Positions 1 to 5,531 of a stretch of DNA of 12,833 nt are shown piece by piece. The notes below the pieces were generated by a model. That model searched no databases and was not told the origin of the DNA. It worked only from the letters and a program-made list of their open reading frames with translations. This DNA comes from CAZHAC01 sp964383855 (GTDB lineage Bacteria > Chloroflexota > Dormibacteria > Dormibacterales > Dormibacteraceae): positions 1 through 12,833 of the forward strand of contig CAYLIP010000064.1 of the NCBI GenBank assembly GCA_964383855.1, given 5' to 3'. Numbering within the stretch: position 1 is the stretch's first letter; each line of letters opens with the position of its first letter. Position numbers and translations under genes: made by a program.

Positions 1-1
1 C

Positions 2-838
2 GTGGCCAGGCCGGCCACGCCGGTTTCGCCCCGGCCGGCGGCCCCCATGCCGGCGGCGCCGCTGCCCGCCCGGCCCGGGCCGCCGGAGGCCATGACCGAG
101 CCCTCACCGGCGCCGGCGCCGGCGATCCCCGCCCGCCACTACGTCGCCACCGCGGCCGACTTCGAAGAAATGGATCGGGGCTTTGGCGGAGGCTTCGGCC
201 AGCGCTTCAGCCGGGGCTTTGGAGAGCGCTTCCGCCACGGATTTGGTCGGGGGCTCGGTCAGGGCCTCGGTCAGGAGTTCGACGTGGGCCGGCTGGCGGT
301 GCCGCTCATCGTCGCCGGCGCTCTGATCGTGGTTGCCGCCATGGGCTGGTTCGCGATCAGCTCGATAACCCACGCCCGGAGCGTGGCGACCAACGCCCCC
401 GCCCCTTCCACGCGGCCCTCGGCGGCGGCGTCCCATGTCGCCGGGCCGAGCCCGACGCCGACCAGCCCCGCCACTCCCACGCCCAAGCCGCAGCCTTCAT
501 TCGGCCCGCCCGCGGCGGCGCCGGTCAAATCGGTCGCGATGCAGGCCCCCGGCTGCGTTCCCGGCGGCTCGTGCACCGCGGAGGTCGTCGTCGCGACCGC
601 CAGCGCCCCCGCGCCCAACGACATCTCCTGGGTGGTGCGCGCCTACGATGCCTGCACCGGCACCACCACCGACGTGGGCACGGGGCACTTCACTGAGCAG
701 CAGGGCTGGACTTCGATCGATGTGAACACCCCGGTCAAGCTGCCCGAGGCGCGGGGCCAGCTGCTCCTGTCGGCGGTCACCCAGGCGCCGGCGACGGCCG
801 CGTCTCCACCCCTGACACTGGGGAACCCCGGCTGCTAG
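2..838 (+). CDS. Single-pass membrane protein with Gly/Arg/Phe-rich repeat, 5' partial
   Basis: I do not recognise this family. The frame is open to the left edge, so the GTG at base 2 is only the first visible start and the gene probably begins upstream. Order along the visible 278 residues: a Pro/Ala-rich stretch (1-45), an acidic patch, a Gly/Arg/Phe repeat (about 59-93), one hydrophobic segment (about 98-121), a Pro/Thr/Ser/Ala-rich linker (about 131-172), and a C-terminal domain (about 175-278) with four cysteines (185, 191, 218, 278) that could form disulfides. The layout suggests a cytoplasmic low-complexity N-terminus, one transmembrane helix and an exported C-terminal domain; this topology is inferred. 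The sortase gene starts 14 nt downstream, but I see no LPXTG-type motif in this protein. Function unknown. Confidence 0.75.
   Translation: MARPATPVSPRPAAPMPAAPLPARPGPPEAMTEPSPAPAPAIPARHYVATAADFEEMDRGFGGGFGQRFSRGFGERFRHGFGRGLGQGLGQEFDVGRLAVPLIVAGALIVVAAMGWFAISSITHARSVATNAPAPSTRPSAAASHVAGPSPTPTSPATPTPKPQPSFGPPAAAPVKSVAMQAPGCVPGGSCTAEVVVATASAPAPNDISWVVRAYDACTGTTTDVGTGHFTEQQGWTSIDVNTPVKLPEARGQLLLSAVTQAPATAASPPLTLGNPGC
176..280 (+). repeat. Gly/Arg/Phe-rich degenerate protein repeat
   Basis: Residues 59-93 of the first protein repeat a short RGFG-x-x-F theme about four to five times, for example RGFGGGFGQRF and RGFGERF, just before the transmembrane helix. The repeat is visible at DNA level as recurring ggctt(t/c)gg-type words. 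It is a low-complexity, positively charged, aromatic segment. A role is not evident from sequence. Confidence 0.6.
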
Positions 839-841
839 ATT
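812..841 (+). promoter_or_regulatory. Sigma-70-like promoter of the sortase gene
   Basis: CTGACA (812-817; five of six matches to TTGACA), an 18-nt spacer, then TAGATT (836-841). The -10 overlaps the stop codon of the upstream gene, and the sortase ATG follows after 11 nt with no Shine-Dalgarno site. This predicts a transcript starting within a few bases of the ATG. The prediction rests on the hexamers and on the same spacing at four other genes in the window. Confidence 0.5.
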
Positions 842-852
842 CACTGGCTCCG

Positions 853-1449
853 ATGGCGCCCCGCCGCACGCTGTCCGCCCTGGCCGTTCTCATGCTGGCG
901 GTGGCCTGCGCCGGGCCGCATGCTGCACGTCCGGCGGCGCTGCCCACACCGATCTCGATGCCGGGTATCGGCGCTTCCGAACGAGCCGACGTGGTGCCCC
1001 CTCCGCCGCCCCTGGAACCGGCCCGGCCGCCGGCGCGATTTTCTATCCCCAAGCTGGGCGTCGACGCGGCGGTGGAGGCTGTCGACTTTCTGGCCGTCCC
1101 GCGTGACCCGGAGGACGTGGCCTGGTTCCGGACCGGACCGGCGCCCGGGGAAGACGGCGATGCCGTGATCGACGGCCATCTGGACTGGACCACCGGGCCG
1201 GCCGTCTTCTGGCGCCTGCACGAGATCCAGCCGGGCGACTCGATCATCGTCACGGGGCAGACCGGGGCGCGACTGCAGTTCAAGGTCGACAGCGTGGCCG
1301 TGGTCAGCGCCTCGTCGTCGCCGCCGCCCTGGCTCTACGCCAAGGAGGGTGACAGGCAGCTCTCGCTGATCACGTGCGAGGGCGTCTACACCAGTGGCGG
1401 GTATGACCACCGCCTCCTGGTTCATTCAGTGCTCGTCGGGCCTGTCTGA
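853..1449 (+). CDS. Sortase, class F-like
   Basis: Sortases are extracytoplasmic cysteine transpeptidases that cut a C-terminal sorting signal and attach the protein to a cell-envelope nucleophile. The 198-residue product has an N-terminal hydrophobic segment (about 8-20) ending in a weak lipobox-like Cys19, a Pro-rich linker (about 27-61) and a sortase barrel starting at RFSIPKLGVDAAVE. The catalytic triad is visible: His109 in GHLD, Cys175 in LITCEG and Arg187 in YDHRLLV. These motifs and the short length fit class F; class E is the main alternative. The ATG at 853 is chosen because a good promoter places its -10 11 nt upstream. The gene ends in a 4-nt overlap with the next gene. No LPXTG-like substrate is encoded in this window, so its target lies elsewhere. 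Confidence 0.9.
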   Translation: MAPRRTLSALAVLMLAVACAGPHAARPAALPTPISMPGIGASERADVVPPPPPLEPARPPARFSIPKLGVDAAVEAVDFLAVPRDPEDVAWFRTGPAPGEDGDAVIDGHLDWTTGPAVFWRLHEIQPGDSIIVTGQTGARLQFKVDSVAVVSASSSPPPWLYAKEGDRQLSLITCEGVYTSGGYDHRLLVHSVLVGPV

Positions 1450-2747
1450 CGCGAACCCCCGCCTCGCCAGGCCGGTTTCGCGGCCTCCTGGTCGACGTCT
1501 CGCCGCTGCGCGACTCGCCCGACTTCCGGCGGCTGTGGACCGGCCTGCTGGTCTCCACGACCGGCCGCCAGCTCACGGCGGTCGGCGCGCCCTACCAGGT
1601 CTTCCTGCTGACCCACAACAACCTGGCCGTCGGCCTGTTGGGCCTGGTGCAGGCCTTCCCGCTGGTCGTGTCCGGTCTCTACGCCGGGGCGATCGCCGAC
1701 CGCTTCGACCGCCGCCGGGTGATCGTGGTTTCGCTGGCGTTCCAGCTGCTGGCGTCGCTGGTCCTGGCCCTGCTCACGTTCGCCGGTCGCCAGACCGCCT
1801 GGTCGCTCTACCTGGTGACGGGCGCGTCCGCCGGACTCGTCACCATGGAGCAGGCGGCCCGTTCGGCGACCGTGCCCCGCCTGGTCGGAGCCGGAAGGCT
1901 GGCCTCGGCGCTCTCGCTCTTCCAGCTGCTGGTGCAGTCGGCCCTGGTGATGGGCCCCGCGGTGGCCGGGGTGGTCATCGCCGCCCTCGGCCTGCGGTGG
2001 GCCTATGCGATCGACGCCGCCTGCTTCGCCGTCGCGCTGGCGATGGTCGTGCGCATGGGCGAGCAGAGGCCGGAGCGCGGGCATGCCGTGGCCGTCGGCC
2101 TGCGCGCCCCCATCGAGGGACTGCGTTTCGCCTGGGGGCGGCCGGCGATCATCGCTTGCTTCGTCATCGACCTCAACGCGATGGTCTTCGGGATGCCGCG
2201 CGCGCTCTTTCCGGCGCTCGCGACCGGCGTCTTTCACGCGGGTCCTCAGGGAATGGGCCTGCTCTTCGCGGCGCCGGCGGCAGGCGCGCTGGGAGCTTCC
2301 ATGTTCAGCGGCTGGGTCCGGCATGCCCGGCGCCAGGGCCGGCTCGTGATCGGCGCGGTGATCGGATGGGGCACCGCGATCGCCATATTCGGCCTCTCGA
2401 GTGGAAGCTTCCCGCTCGCCCTGCTCATGCTTGCCTTCGCCGGCGCCTGCGACATGGTCAGCGCCGTCTTTCGCAACACCATCCTCCAACTCGCCACCCC
2501 CGATCACCTGCGCGGGCGGCTGAGCGCTCTCTACTCGATGGTGGTCACCTCAGGCCCGCGGCTGGGCGACCTCGAGGCAGGCGCGGTGGCATCTCTGACC
2601 AGCCCGCTCTTCTCGGTCGTCTCCGGGGGCCTCGCGTGCGCGGTGGGCGCGGTCCTGGTCGCGGCCTGGCTTCCCGCGCTCCGCCGGCAGAGGCTGGGAT
2701 CAGCCGCCGAGCTGGTTGATGACGCTGAGGTTGTGGAGAGCGGTTAG
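1446..2747 (+). CDS. Major facilitator superfamily exporter (MFS_3/EntS-like), probable CTG start
   Basis: A membrane exporter of the MFS family, about 433 residues if it starts at CTG 1446. The segment LLVDVSPLRDSPDFRRLW before the first helix is typical of MFS_3 proteins. Motif A appears as GAIADRFDRRR (about residues 81-91), and many hydrophobic helices follow to about residue 415. The frame is open from 1407 with strong coding character, but it contains no ATG, GTG or TTG before TTG 1638. That TTG would delete the first transmembrane helix (GLLVSTTGRQLTAVGAPYQV). The CTG at 1446 overlaps the sortase stop as CTGA, the geometry of translational coupling. The last 16 codons, stop included, overlap the convergent minus-strand gene. 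Substrate unknown; the family exports siderophores and drugs. Family call firm, start codon inferred. Confidence 0.85.
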   Translation: MTRTPASPGRFRGLLVDVSPLRDSPDFRRLWTGLLVSTTGRQLTAVGAPYQVFLLTHNNLAVGLLGLVQAFPLVVSGLYAGAIADRFDRRRVIVVSLAFQLLASLVLALLTFAGRQTAWSLYLVTGASAGLVTMEQAARSATVPRLVGAGRLASALSLFQLLVQSALVMGPAVAGVVIAALGLRWAYAIDAACFAVALAMVVRMGEQRPERGHAVAVGLRAPIEGLRFAWGRPAIIACFVIDLNAMVFGMPRALFPALATGVFHAGPQGMGLLFAAPAAGALGASMFSGWVRHARRQGRLVIGAVIGWGTAIAIFGLSSGSFPLALLMLAFAGACDMVSAVFRNTILQLATPDHLRGRLSALYSMVVTSGPRLGDLEAGAVASLTSPLFSVVSGGLACAVGAVLVAAWLPALRRQRLGSAAELVDDAEVVESG

Positions 2748-3074
2748 AGCCAGCACCACCACGCAGAGCTGAAGCCCTCGCCACACGAGCGCACCCGCAA
2801 ACGCCCAGCGGTGGTCCTGGCTCTCGGCCCAGTACCGCCGGACCAGCCAGACCGCGCTCGCCATGGCCGCGACGAGGAACGCCTTGACCGCCCACAGCAA
2901 CCCGAGGCCGCCGATCGCCATGAGCACGGCCGCGACCTGGTTGGCCTCCATCCCTCCCTTCGACATGGCGACCTGGGTGGTGACCAGGTCGGCGAGCTGG
3001 CCCAGGGCCAGCAGACAAACCCACGCGAACAGCCGGTGGGCAGAGATGCTTTGGGGTTTTGCGATAGTGGCCAT
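2700..3074 (-). CDS. Small DUF5658-like membrane protein
   Basis: A 124-residue protein with about four hydrophobic segments (roughly residues 14-34, 46-61, 63-78 and 90-112). The D29-x-x-TT signature in the first helix followed by E43-A-N45 resembles DUF5658-type small membrane proteins (D..TT...E.N). The family assignment is tentative and the function is not known. The ATG at 3074 is preceded by TAACAT and exactly 10 nt, with no Shine-Dalgarno site, suggesting a leaderless transcript. Its stop at 2700 lies inside the 3' end of the convergent MFS gene, a 48-nt antisense overlap. It lies 42 nt beyond the DUF892 gene on the same strand, but its own promoter-like hexamer argues for separate expression. 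Confidence 0.75.
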   Translation of the reverse strand: MATIAKPQSISAHRLFAWVCLLALGQLADLVTTQVAMSKGGMEANQVAAVLMAIGGLGLLWAVKAFLVAAMASAVWLVRRYWAESQDHRWAFAGALVWRGLQLCVVVLALTALHNLSVINQLGG

Positions 3075-3084
3075 GTCAGGTTTG

Positions 3085-3090
3085 ATGTTA
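3085..3090 (-). promoter_or_regulatory. Leaderless-type -10 element of the DUF5658-like gene
   Basis: On the minus strand this reads TAACAT, followed by 10 nt and the ATG. No convincing -35 is visible at the usual distance. It is called because four other genes in the window show a TANNNT hexamer 9-11 nt before the start. Confidence 0.4.
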
Positions 3091-3116
3091 CCGATAAACC
3101 CGCATGTGGGTGGAGG

Positions 3117-3617
3117 CTAGGCGGTGACGCCCTCCTCGACCAGGGTCATGTCCAGGAACCGGTCCCAGTTCTCGTCGATGTAAGAGCGCATCGCCATCTC
3201 CTCGGCCAGGTTCTGGCGGCAGACGGCCGACGTCTCCGCGTCGCCGGCACGCTCGGCGAGGCGCTGGAGCAGCTCGTAGGCGGCTATCTCCAGGCTCTCG
3301 GTGACGTAGCCGTCGCGGGCGTTCTTCCCCGCCTTGTCACTGCGGAACTGGTCAAGCACTCCCTTGGCCCCGGCGCCCATCACCGCCGTGATCTCCTTTC
3401 GGAGCGACCCGCCGGCATCGAGGGCGTCGAGCCGGGCCGCCAGCCGGTCAGCCTGCTGCCTCGTCTCCTCGAGATGGTTCTGGAGACGCTCCTTGACCGC
3501 GGCGTCCTTGGTCGAGGCGATCATCGATTGGAGCATGGCCTGGACGTTCAGCTCCATGGCGTGAGCGTCCTCTACGTAATCGATCAGCTTCTGCTTGAGC
3601 TCGCTGCTTTCTCCCAT
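3117..3617 (-). CDS. DUF892 (YciE/YciF-like) ferritin-like protein
   Basis: A 166-residue, cytoplasmic, all-helical protein of the ferritin-like DUF892 family, associated with stress responses in other bacteria; the biochemical role is not settled. Four helices are evident, around residues 6-34, 40-66, 104-124 and 128-157. Candidate metal ligands fall in the usual helical positions: Glu16/Glu22, His48/Glu51, Glu107/Glu110/Glu115 and Glu139/Glu140. The C-terminal ENWDRFLDM segment is family-like. The start is ATG 3617 because an in-frame TAA lies just upstream (3627-3629). A perfect AAGGAGG lies only 1 nt from that ATG and inside an inverted repeat, which is odd (see the hairpin entry). The CAP gene lies 92 nt upstream on the same strand, separated by a terminator-like hairpin. 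Confidence 0.88.
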   Translation of the reverse strand: MGESSELKQKLIDYVEDAHAMELNVQAMLQSMIASTKDAAVKERLQNHLEETRQQADRLAARLDALDAGGSLRKEITAVMGAGAKGVLDQFRSDKAGKNARDGYVTESLEIAAYELLQRLAERAGDAETSAVCRQNLAEEMAMRSYIDENWDRFLDMTLVEEGVTA

Positions 3618-3637
3618 GCCTCCTTGTTACGGGAGGC
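3618..3637 (-). promoter_or_regulatory. Hairpin sequestering the DUF892 Shine-Dalgarno site
   Basis: Read on the minus strand, GCCTCC and GGAGGC form a perfect 6-bp inverted repeat with an 8-nt loop. The second arm contains the Shine-Dalgarno core and ends directly at the ATG. In mRNA this would bury the ribosome binding site. It could be a translational switch, or a DNA operator. The SD-to-start spacing of 1 nt is far shorter than usual. Confidence 0.4.
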
Positions 3638-3667
3638 CGAGCAACGATCGCGGCAATCAACTCAGGT

Positions 3668-3698
3668 GGGGCGGCGGGCGCTCGGGCCGCGCCGCCCC
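3668..3698 (-). terminator. Terminator-like GC hairpin after the CAP gene
   Basis: A 9-bp perfect stem (GGGGCGGCG with CGCCGCCCC) that extends by three more pairs past a bulge lies 12 nt after the CAP stop codon. There is no T-tract on the minus strand, so it is not a classical intrinsic terminator. A second perfect 12-bp palindrome, CCCCGGCCGGGG (3695-3706), overlaps one arm, so the two structures are mutually exclusive. Confidence 0.35.
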
Positions 3699-3709
3699 GG
3701 CCGGGGAAC

Positions 3710-4378
3710 CTAGGCGAACTCGACCGTGATGTAACCGGCGCCGTTGGCGGCCTGGACCCAGGCCGTGCCCACGTAGTGGTAGGGGCCCATGATGTTGGCC
3801 CGGTGCTCGGGGCTGTTCATGAACATGGTGTTCAGCTGAGCGTCGTTGATGCCGCCGCTCCAGTAGCCGACGTTCTCGCCGGTCTGCGCCGAGCCCAGCC
3901 CGCACCCGAAGTCGGCGTTGACGCCGCTCCCGTGGAAGATGGCGCCCCGGGCGGCCATGGCCTGGCTCTGACCGGCGGCGACGCCGGCCAGGCAGGAGCT
4001 CCAGGCCAGAGGCGGCAGCCCGGCCGCGGCGCGATCGGCGTTGATCAGCGCCTGCTGCGCGGAACCGACCGCCACCGGTGCCGGCTGGCGGACCTGGACG
4101 GGGGCGGGGACCGTCGGCGCGGCGGCGCTCGGCTGCGCCGGGGCGGTCTCCTCGGGCGGACCCGCGTCGGCCTCGGGAGCCGGCGCCGGGAGCGCCGGGT
4201 TGGAGGAGAACATCGCCACCGGCACGTCGCCGGCCTCGCTCGTCGCCCCGCTCGCGGGGTGGCGCATGGGATGAATCGGAGCGGCCGGCGGATGCACCTG
4301 GCCGATCGTCACAGCAGTCGTCATCGAGGCCACACCGGCCACCAAAACGGTGACCAGGGCCTTCAGCATCGCAACCAT
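3710..4378 (-). CDS. Secreted CAP-domain (SCP/YkwD-like) protein
   Basis: A 222-residue exported protein. The N-terminus (about 1-25) is a signal peptide or membrane anchor, residues about 30-104 form a Pro/Ala-rich linker, and residues about 105-222 form a CAP domain. The CAP cavity residues are visible: His149 in FHGSG, Glu168 in GENVGYW and His192 in SPEHRANIMG, followed by the YVGTAWV strand. Cys129 and Cys159 could form a disulfide. Bacterial CAP proteins of this type are cell-envelope proteins of mostly unknown activity. The ATG at 4378 is chosen with a weak GGGA 4 nt upstream; an ATG at 4369 would also keep the signal peptide. The gene is divergent from the response regulator, and the shared upstream region carries GTTAAG repeats. 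Confidence 0.88.
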   Translation of the reverse strand: MVAMLKALVTVLVAGVASMTTAVTIGQVHPPAAPIHPMRHPASGATSEAGDVPVAMFSSNPALPAPAPEADAGPPEETAPAQPSAAAPTVPAPVQVRQPAPVAVGSAQQALINADRAAAGLPPLAWSSCLAGVAAGQSQAMAARGAIFHGSGVNADFGCGLGSAQTGENVGYWSGGINDAQLNTMFMNSPEHRANIMGPYHYVGTAWVQAANGAGYITVEFA

Positions 4379-4424
4379 GGCGTCCCAGTTCGCCCTCTTG
4401 CAACCACATCGCGGGACCGCGGCG

Positions 4425-4475
4425 GTTAAGAACCTTTAACGCCTTGCGGGACCTCTGTGGTTCGGCCGTTAAGAT
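4425..4475 (+). promoter_or_regulatory. Intergenic region with GTTAAG repeats and -10 of the response regulator
   Basis: GTTAAGA occurs twice in direct orientation (4425-4431 and 4468-4474), 43 nt apart. The first copy pairs with TTAAC at 4436-4440 as an imperfect inverted repeat. The second copy contains TAAGAT (4470-4475), a -10-like hexamer 9 nt before GTG 4485. The region separates the divergent CAP and response-regulator genes and is strikingly AT-rich for this genome. A binding site for the adjacent regulator is plausible but inferred. Confidence 0.4.
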
Positions 4476-4484
4476 GTGGCCCGA

Positions 4485-5249
4485 GTGACAGGGCGTCGCG
4501 GTCGGCTGCTGATCGTCGAGGACTCACCCGAGTCGGCGGAGCTCCTGGCCACGATCGTCGAGGAGGAGGGCTTCAGCCCCTTCGTCTGCCGCAGCGGCGG
4601 CGACGCGCTGGTGGCCTTCGAGGACGAGCGGCCGGTGGCGGTGATGGTCGACTGGGTGATGCCCGACCGTCCCGGCATCGACGTCTGCCGGCGCATCCGG
4701 GACATCGATTCGCTGGTTCCGATCATGTTCGTCTCCGGCCGCGACGACGAGGCAAGCGTCTCCCGCGGCCTGGACGCGGGAGCCGACGACTTCGTGATCA
4801 AGCCCGTACGCCGGACCGAGCTGGTGGCGCGGCTGGAGGCGCACCTGAGGAAGGTCCGCGCGCTGAGCGAGCTGGCACCGGTCGAGGGCGCGGCCGGGCC
4901 GGGCGCGGGCGCCGCCGGCGTCGAGCATCCTCAGTTCACCCGTTTCGGGGCGGTCGAGCTCGATTCGCGCGCCCGGGTCGTCCGCGTCGACGGCCGCGAG
5001 GTGGGTCTGGGTCCGCTCGAGTTCAAGCTTCTGGAGTACTTCGGCGGCAACGCCGGCATAGCGATCTCCCGGGAGCAGATCCTGAACGAGGTCTACGGCT
5101 ACGACGCCGACATCTCGACCGAGCGCGTCGACCTGCTGGTGCGCCGGGTGCGGGCCAAGCTGGGGGAGGGGATGGACCGCGGAGGGCAGCTGGTGGCGGT
5201 GCCCGGCTACGGCTACCGGCTCGAGCGGCGTCGCGATCGGGTCGACTAG
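4485..5249 (+). CDS. OmpR/PhoB-family response regulator
   Basis: A two-component transcription regulator, about 254 residues. The receiver domain (about 5-118) shows the acidic pair Glu12-Asp13 in LLIVEDS, phospho-acceptor Asp56 in VMVDWVMPD, Ser84 in FVSGRDD and Lys106 in VIKPVRR. An Ala/Gly-rich linker (about 135-145) leads to a winged-helix DNA-binding domain (about 150-248) with the LGPLEFKLLEYF, SREQILNEVYGYD and GYGYRLE motifs typical of the OmpR family. No sensor kinase is present, so it is an orphan within this window. Two in-frame GTGs are possible, 4476 and 4485. The second is preferred because TAAGAT (4470-4475) would abut the first and be too close to act as its -10. No Shine-Dalgarno site is seen. 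Confidence 0.93.
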   Translation: MTGRRGRLLIVEDSPESAELLATIVEEEGFSPFVCRSGGDALVAFEDERPVAVMVDWVMPDRPGIDVCRRIRDIDSLVPIMFVSGRDDEASVSRGLDAGADDFVIKPVRRTELVARLEAHLRKVRALSELAPVEGAAGPGAGAAGVEHPQFTRFGAVELDSRARVVRVDGREVGLGPLEFKLLEYFGGNAGIAISREQILNEVYGYDADISTERVDLLVRRVRAKLGEGMDRGGQLVAVPGYGYRLERRRDRVD

Positions 5250-5251
5250 CC

Positions 5252-5268
5252 CGAAGTTTTAGACTTCG
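5252..5268 (+). promoter_or_regulatory. -10 element inside an inverted repeat, ferredoxin promoter
   Basis: CGAAGT (5252-5257) and ACTTCG (5263-5268) form a perfect 6-bp inverted repeat with a 5-nt spacer. The TAGACT -10-like hexamer (5260-5265) overlaps it and lies exactly 10 nt before the ferredoxin ATG. A protein bound to this palindrome would cover the -10, so repression is the natural reading. No good -35 is visible. Confidence 0.45.
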
Positions 5269-5275
5269 AACGGTA

Positions 5276-5518
5276 ATGGCCTACGTCATCACCCAGCCCT
5301 GCATCGACGTCAAGGACGCCTCCTGCGTGGAGGTCTGCCCGGTCGACTGCATACACAGCGACGACGACTCCAACATGTACTTCATCGACCCCGACGAGTG
5401 CATCGACTGCGGTGCCTGCGTCGATCCCTGCCCGGTCGACGCGATCTTCCCCGAGGACGAGGTGCCGGCGGAGTGGACGAACTTCATCAAGATCAACGCG
5501 GACTACTTCAAGAAGTAG
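5276..5518 (+). CDS. fdxA: 7Fe ferredoxin (3Fe-4S/4Fe-4S), FdxA type
   Basis: An 80-residue cytoplasmic electron carrier. The cysteine pattern is Cys9-x7-Cys17-x3-Cys21-Pro-x2-Cys25 and Cys42-x2-Cys45-x2-Cys48-x3-Cys52-Pro. By analogy with Azotobacter ferredoxin I and mycobacterial FdxA, Cys9, Cys17 and Cys52 would hold the 3Fe-4S cluster. Cys21, Cys42, Cys45 and Cys48 would hold the 4Fe-4S cluster, leaving Cys25 as the free cysteine. The acidic tail after residue 56 is family-like. The ATG at 5276 fits the family N-terminus MAYVITQPC and sits 10 nt after a TAGACT hexamer; there is no Shine-Dalgarno site. The IDH gene follows after 13 nt, so the two are probably co-transcribed. Likely partners are oxidoreductases encoded elsewhere. 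Confidence 0.93.
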   Translation: MAYVITQPCIDVKDASCVEVCPVDCIHSDDDSNMYFIDPDECIDCGACVDPCPVDAIFPEDEVPAEWTNFIKINADYFKK

Positions 5519-5531
5519 CCAGGGGGTAACC

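Noticed and set aside
740..760. LPEAR in the first membrane protein as a sorting signal
   Set aside because: It is not followed by Thr-Gly, a hydrophobic helix and a basic tail, so it is not a sortase substrate motif.
1422..2507. 361-codon open frame on the minus strand
   Set aside because: Antisense shadow of the MFS gene; composition is dominated by His, Gln, Arg and Asp as expected for a reverse frame in GC-rich DNA.
2811..3713. 300-codon open frame on the plus strand
   Set aside because: It lies antisense to the DUF5658-like and DUF892 genes, has shadow-type composition (Arg/His/Asp/Leu-rich) and no recognisable domain. The minus-strand genes explain the region.
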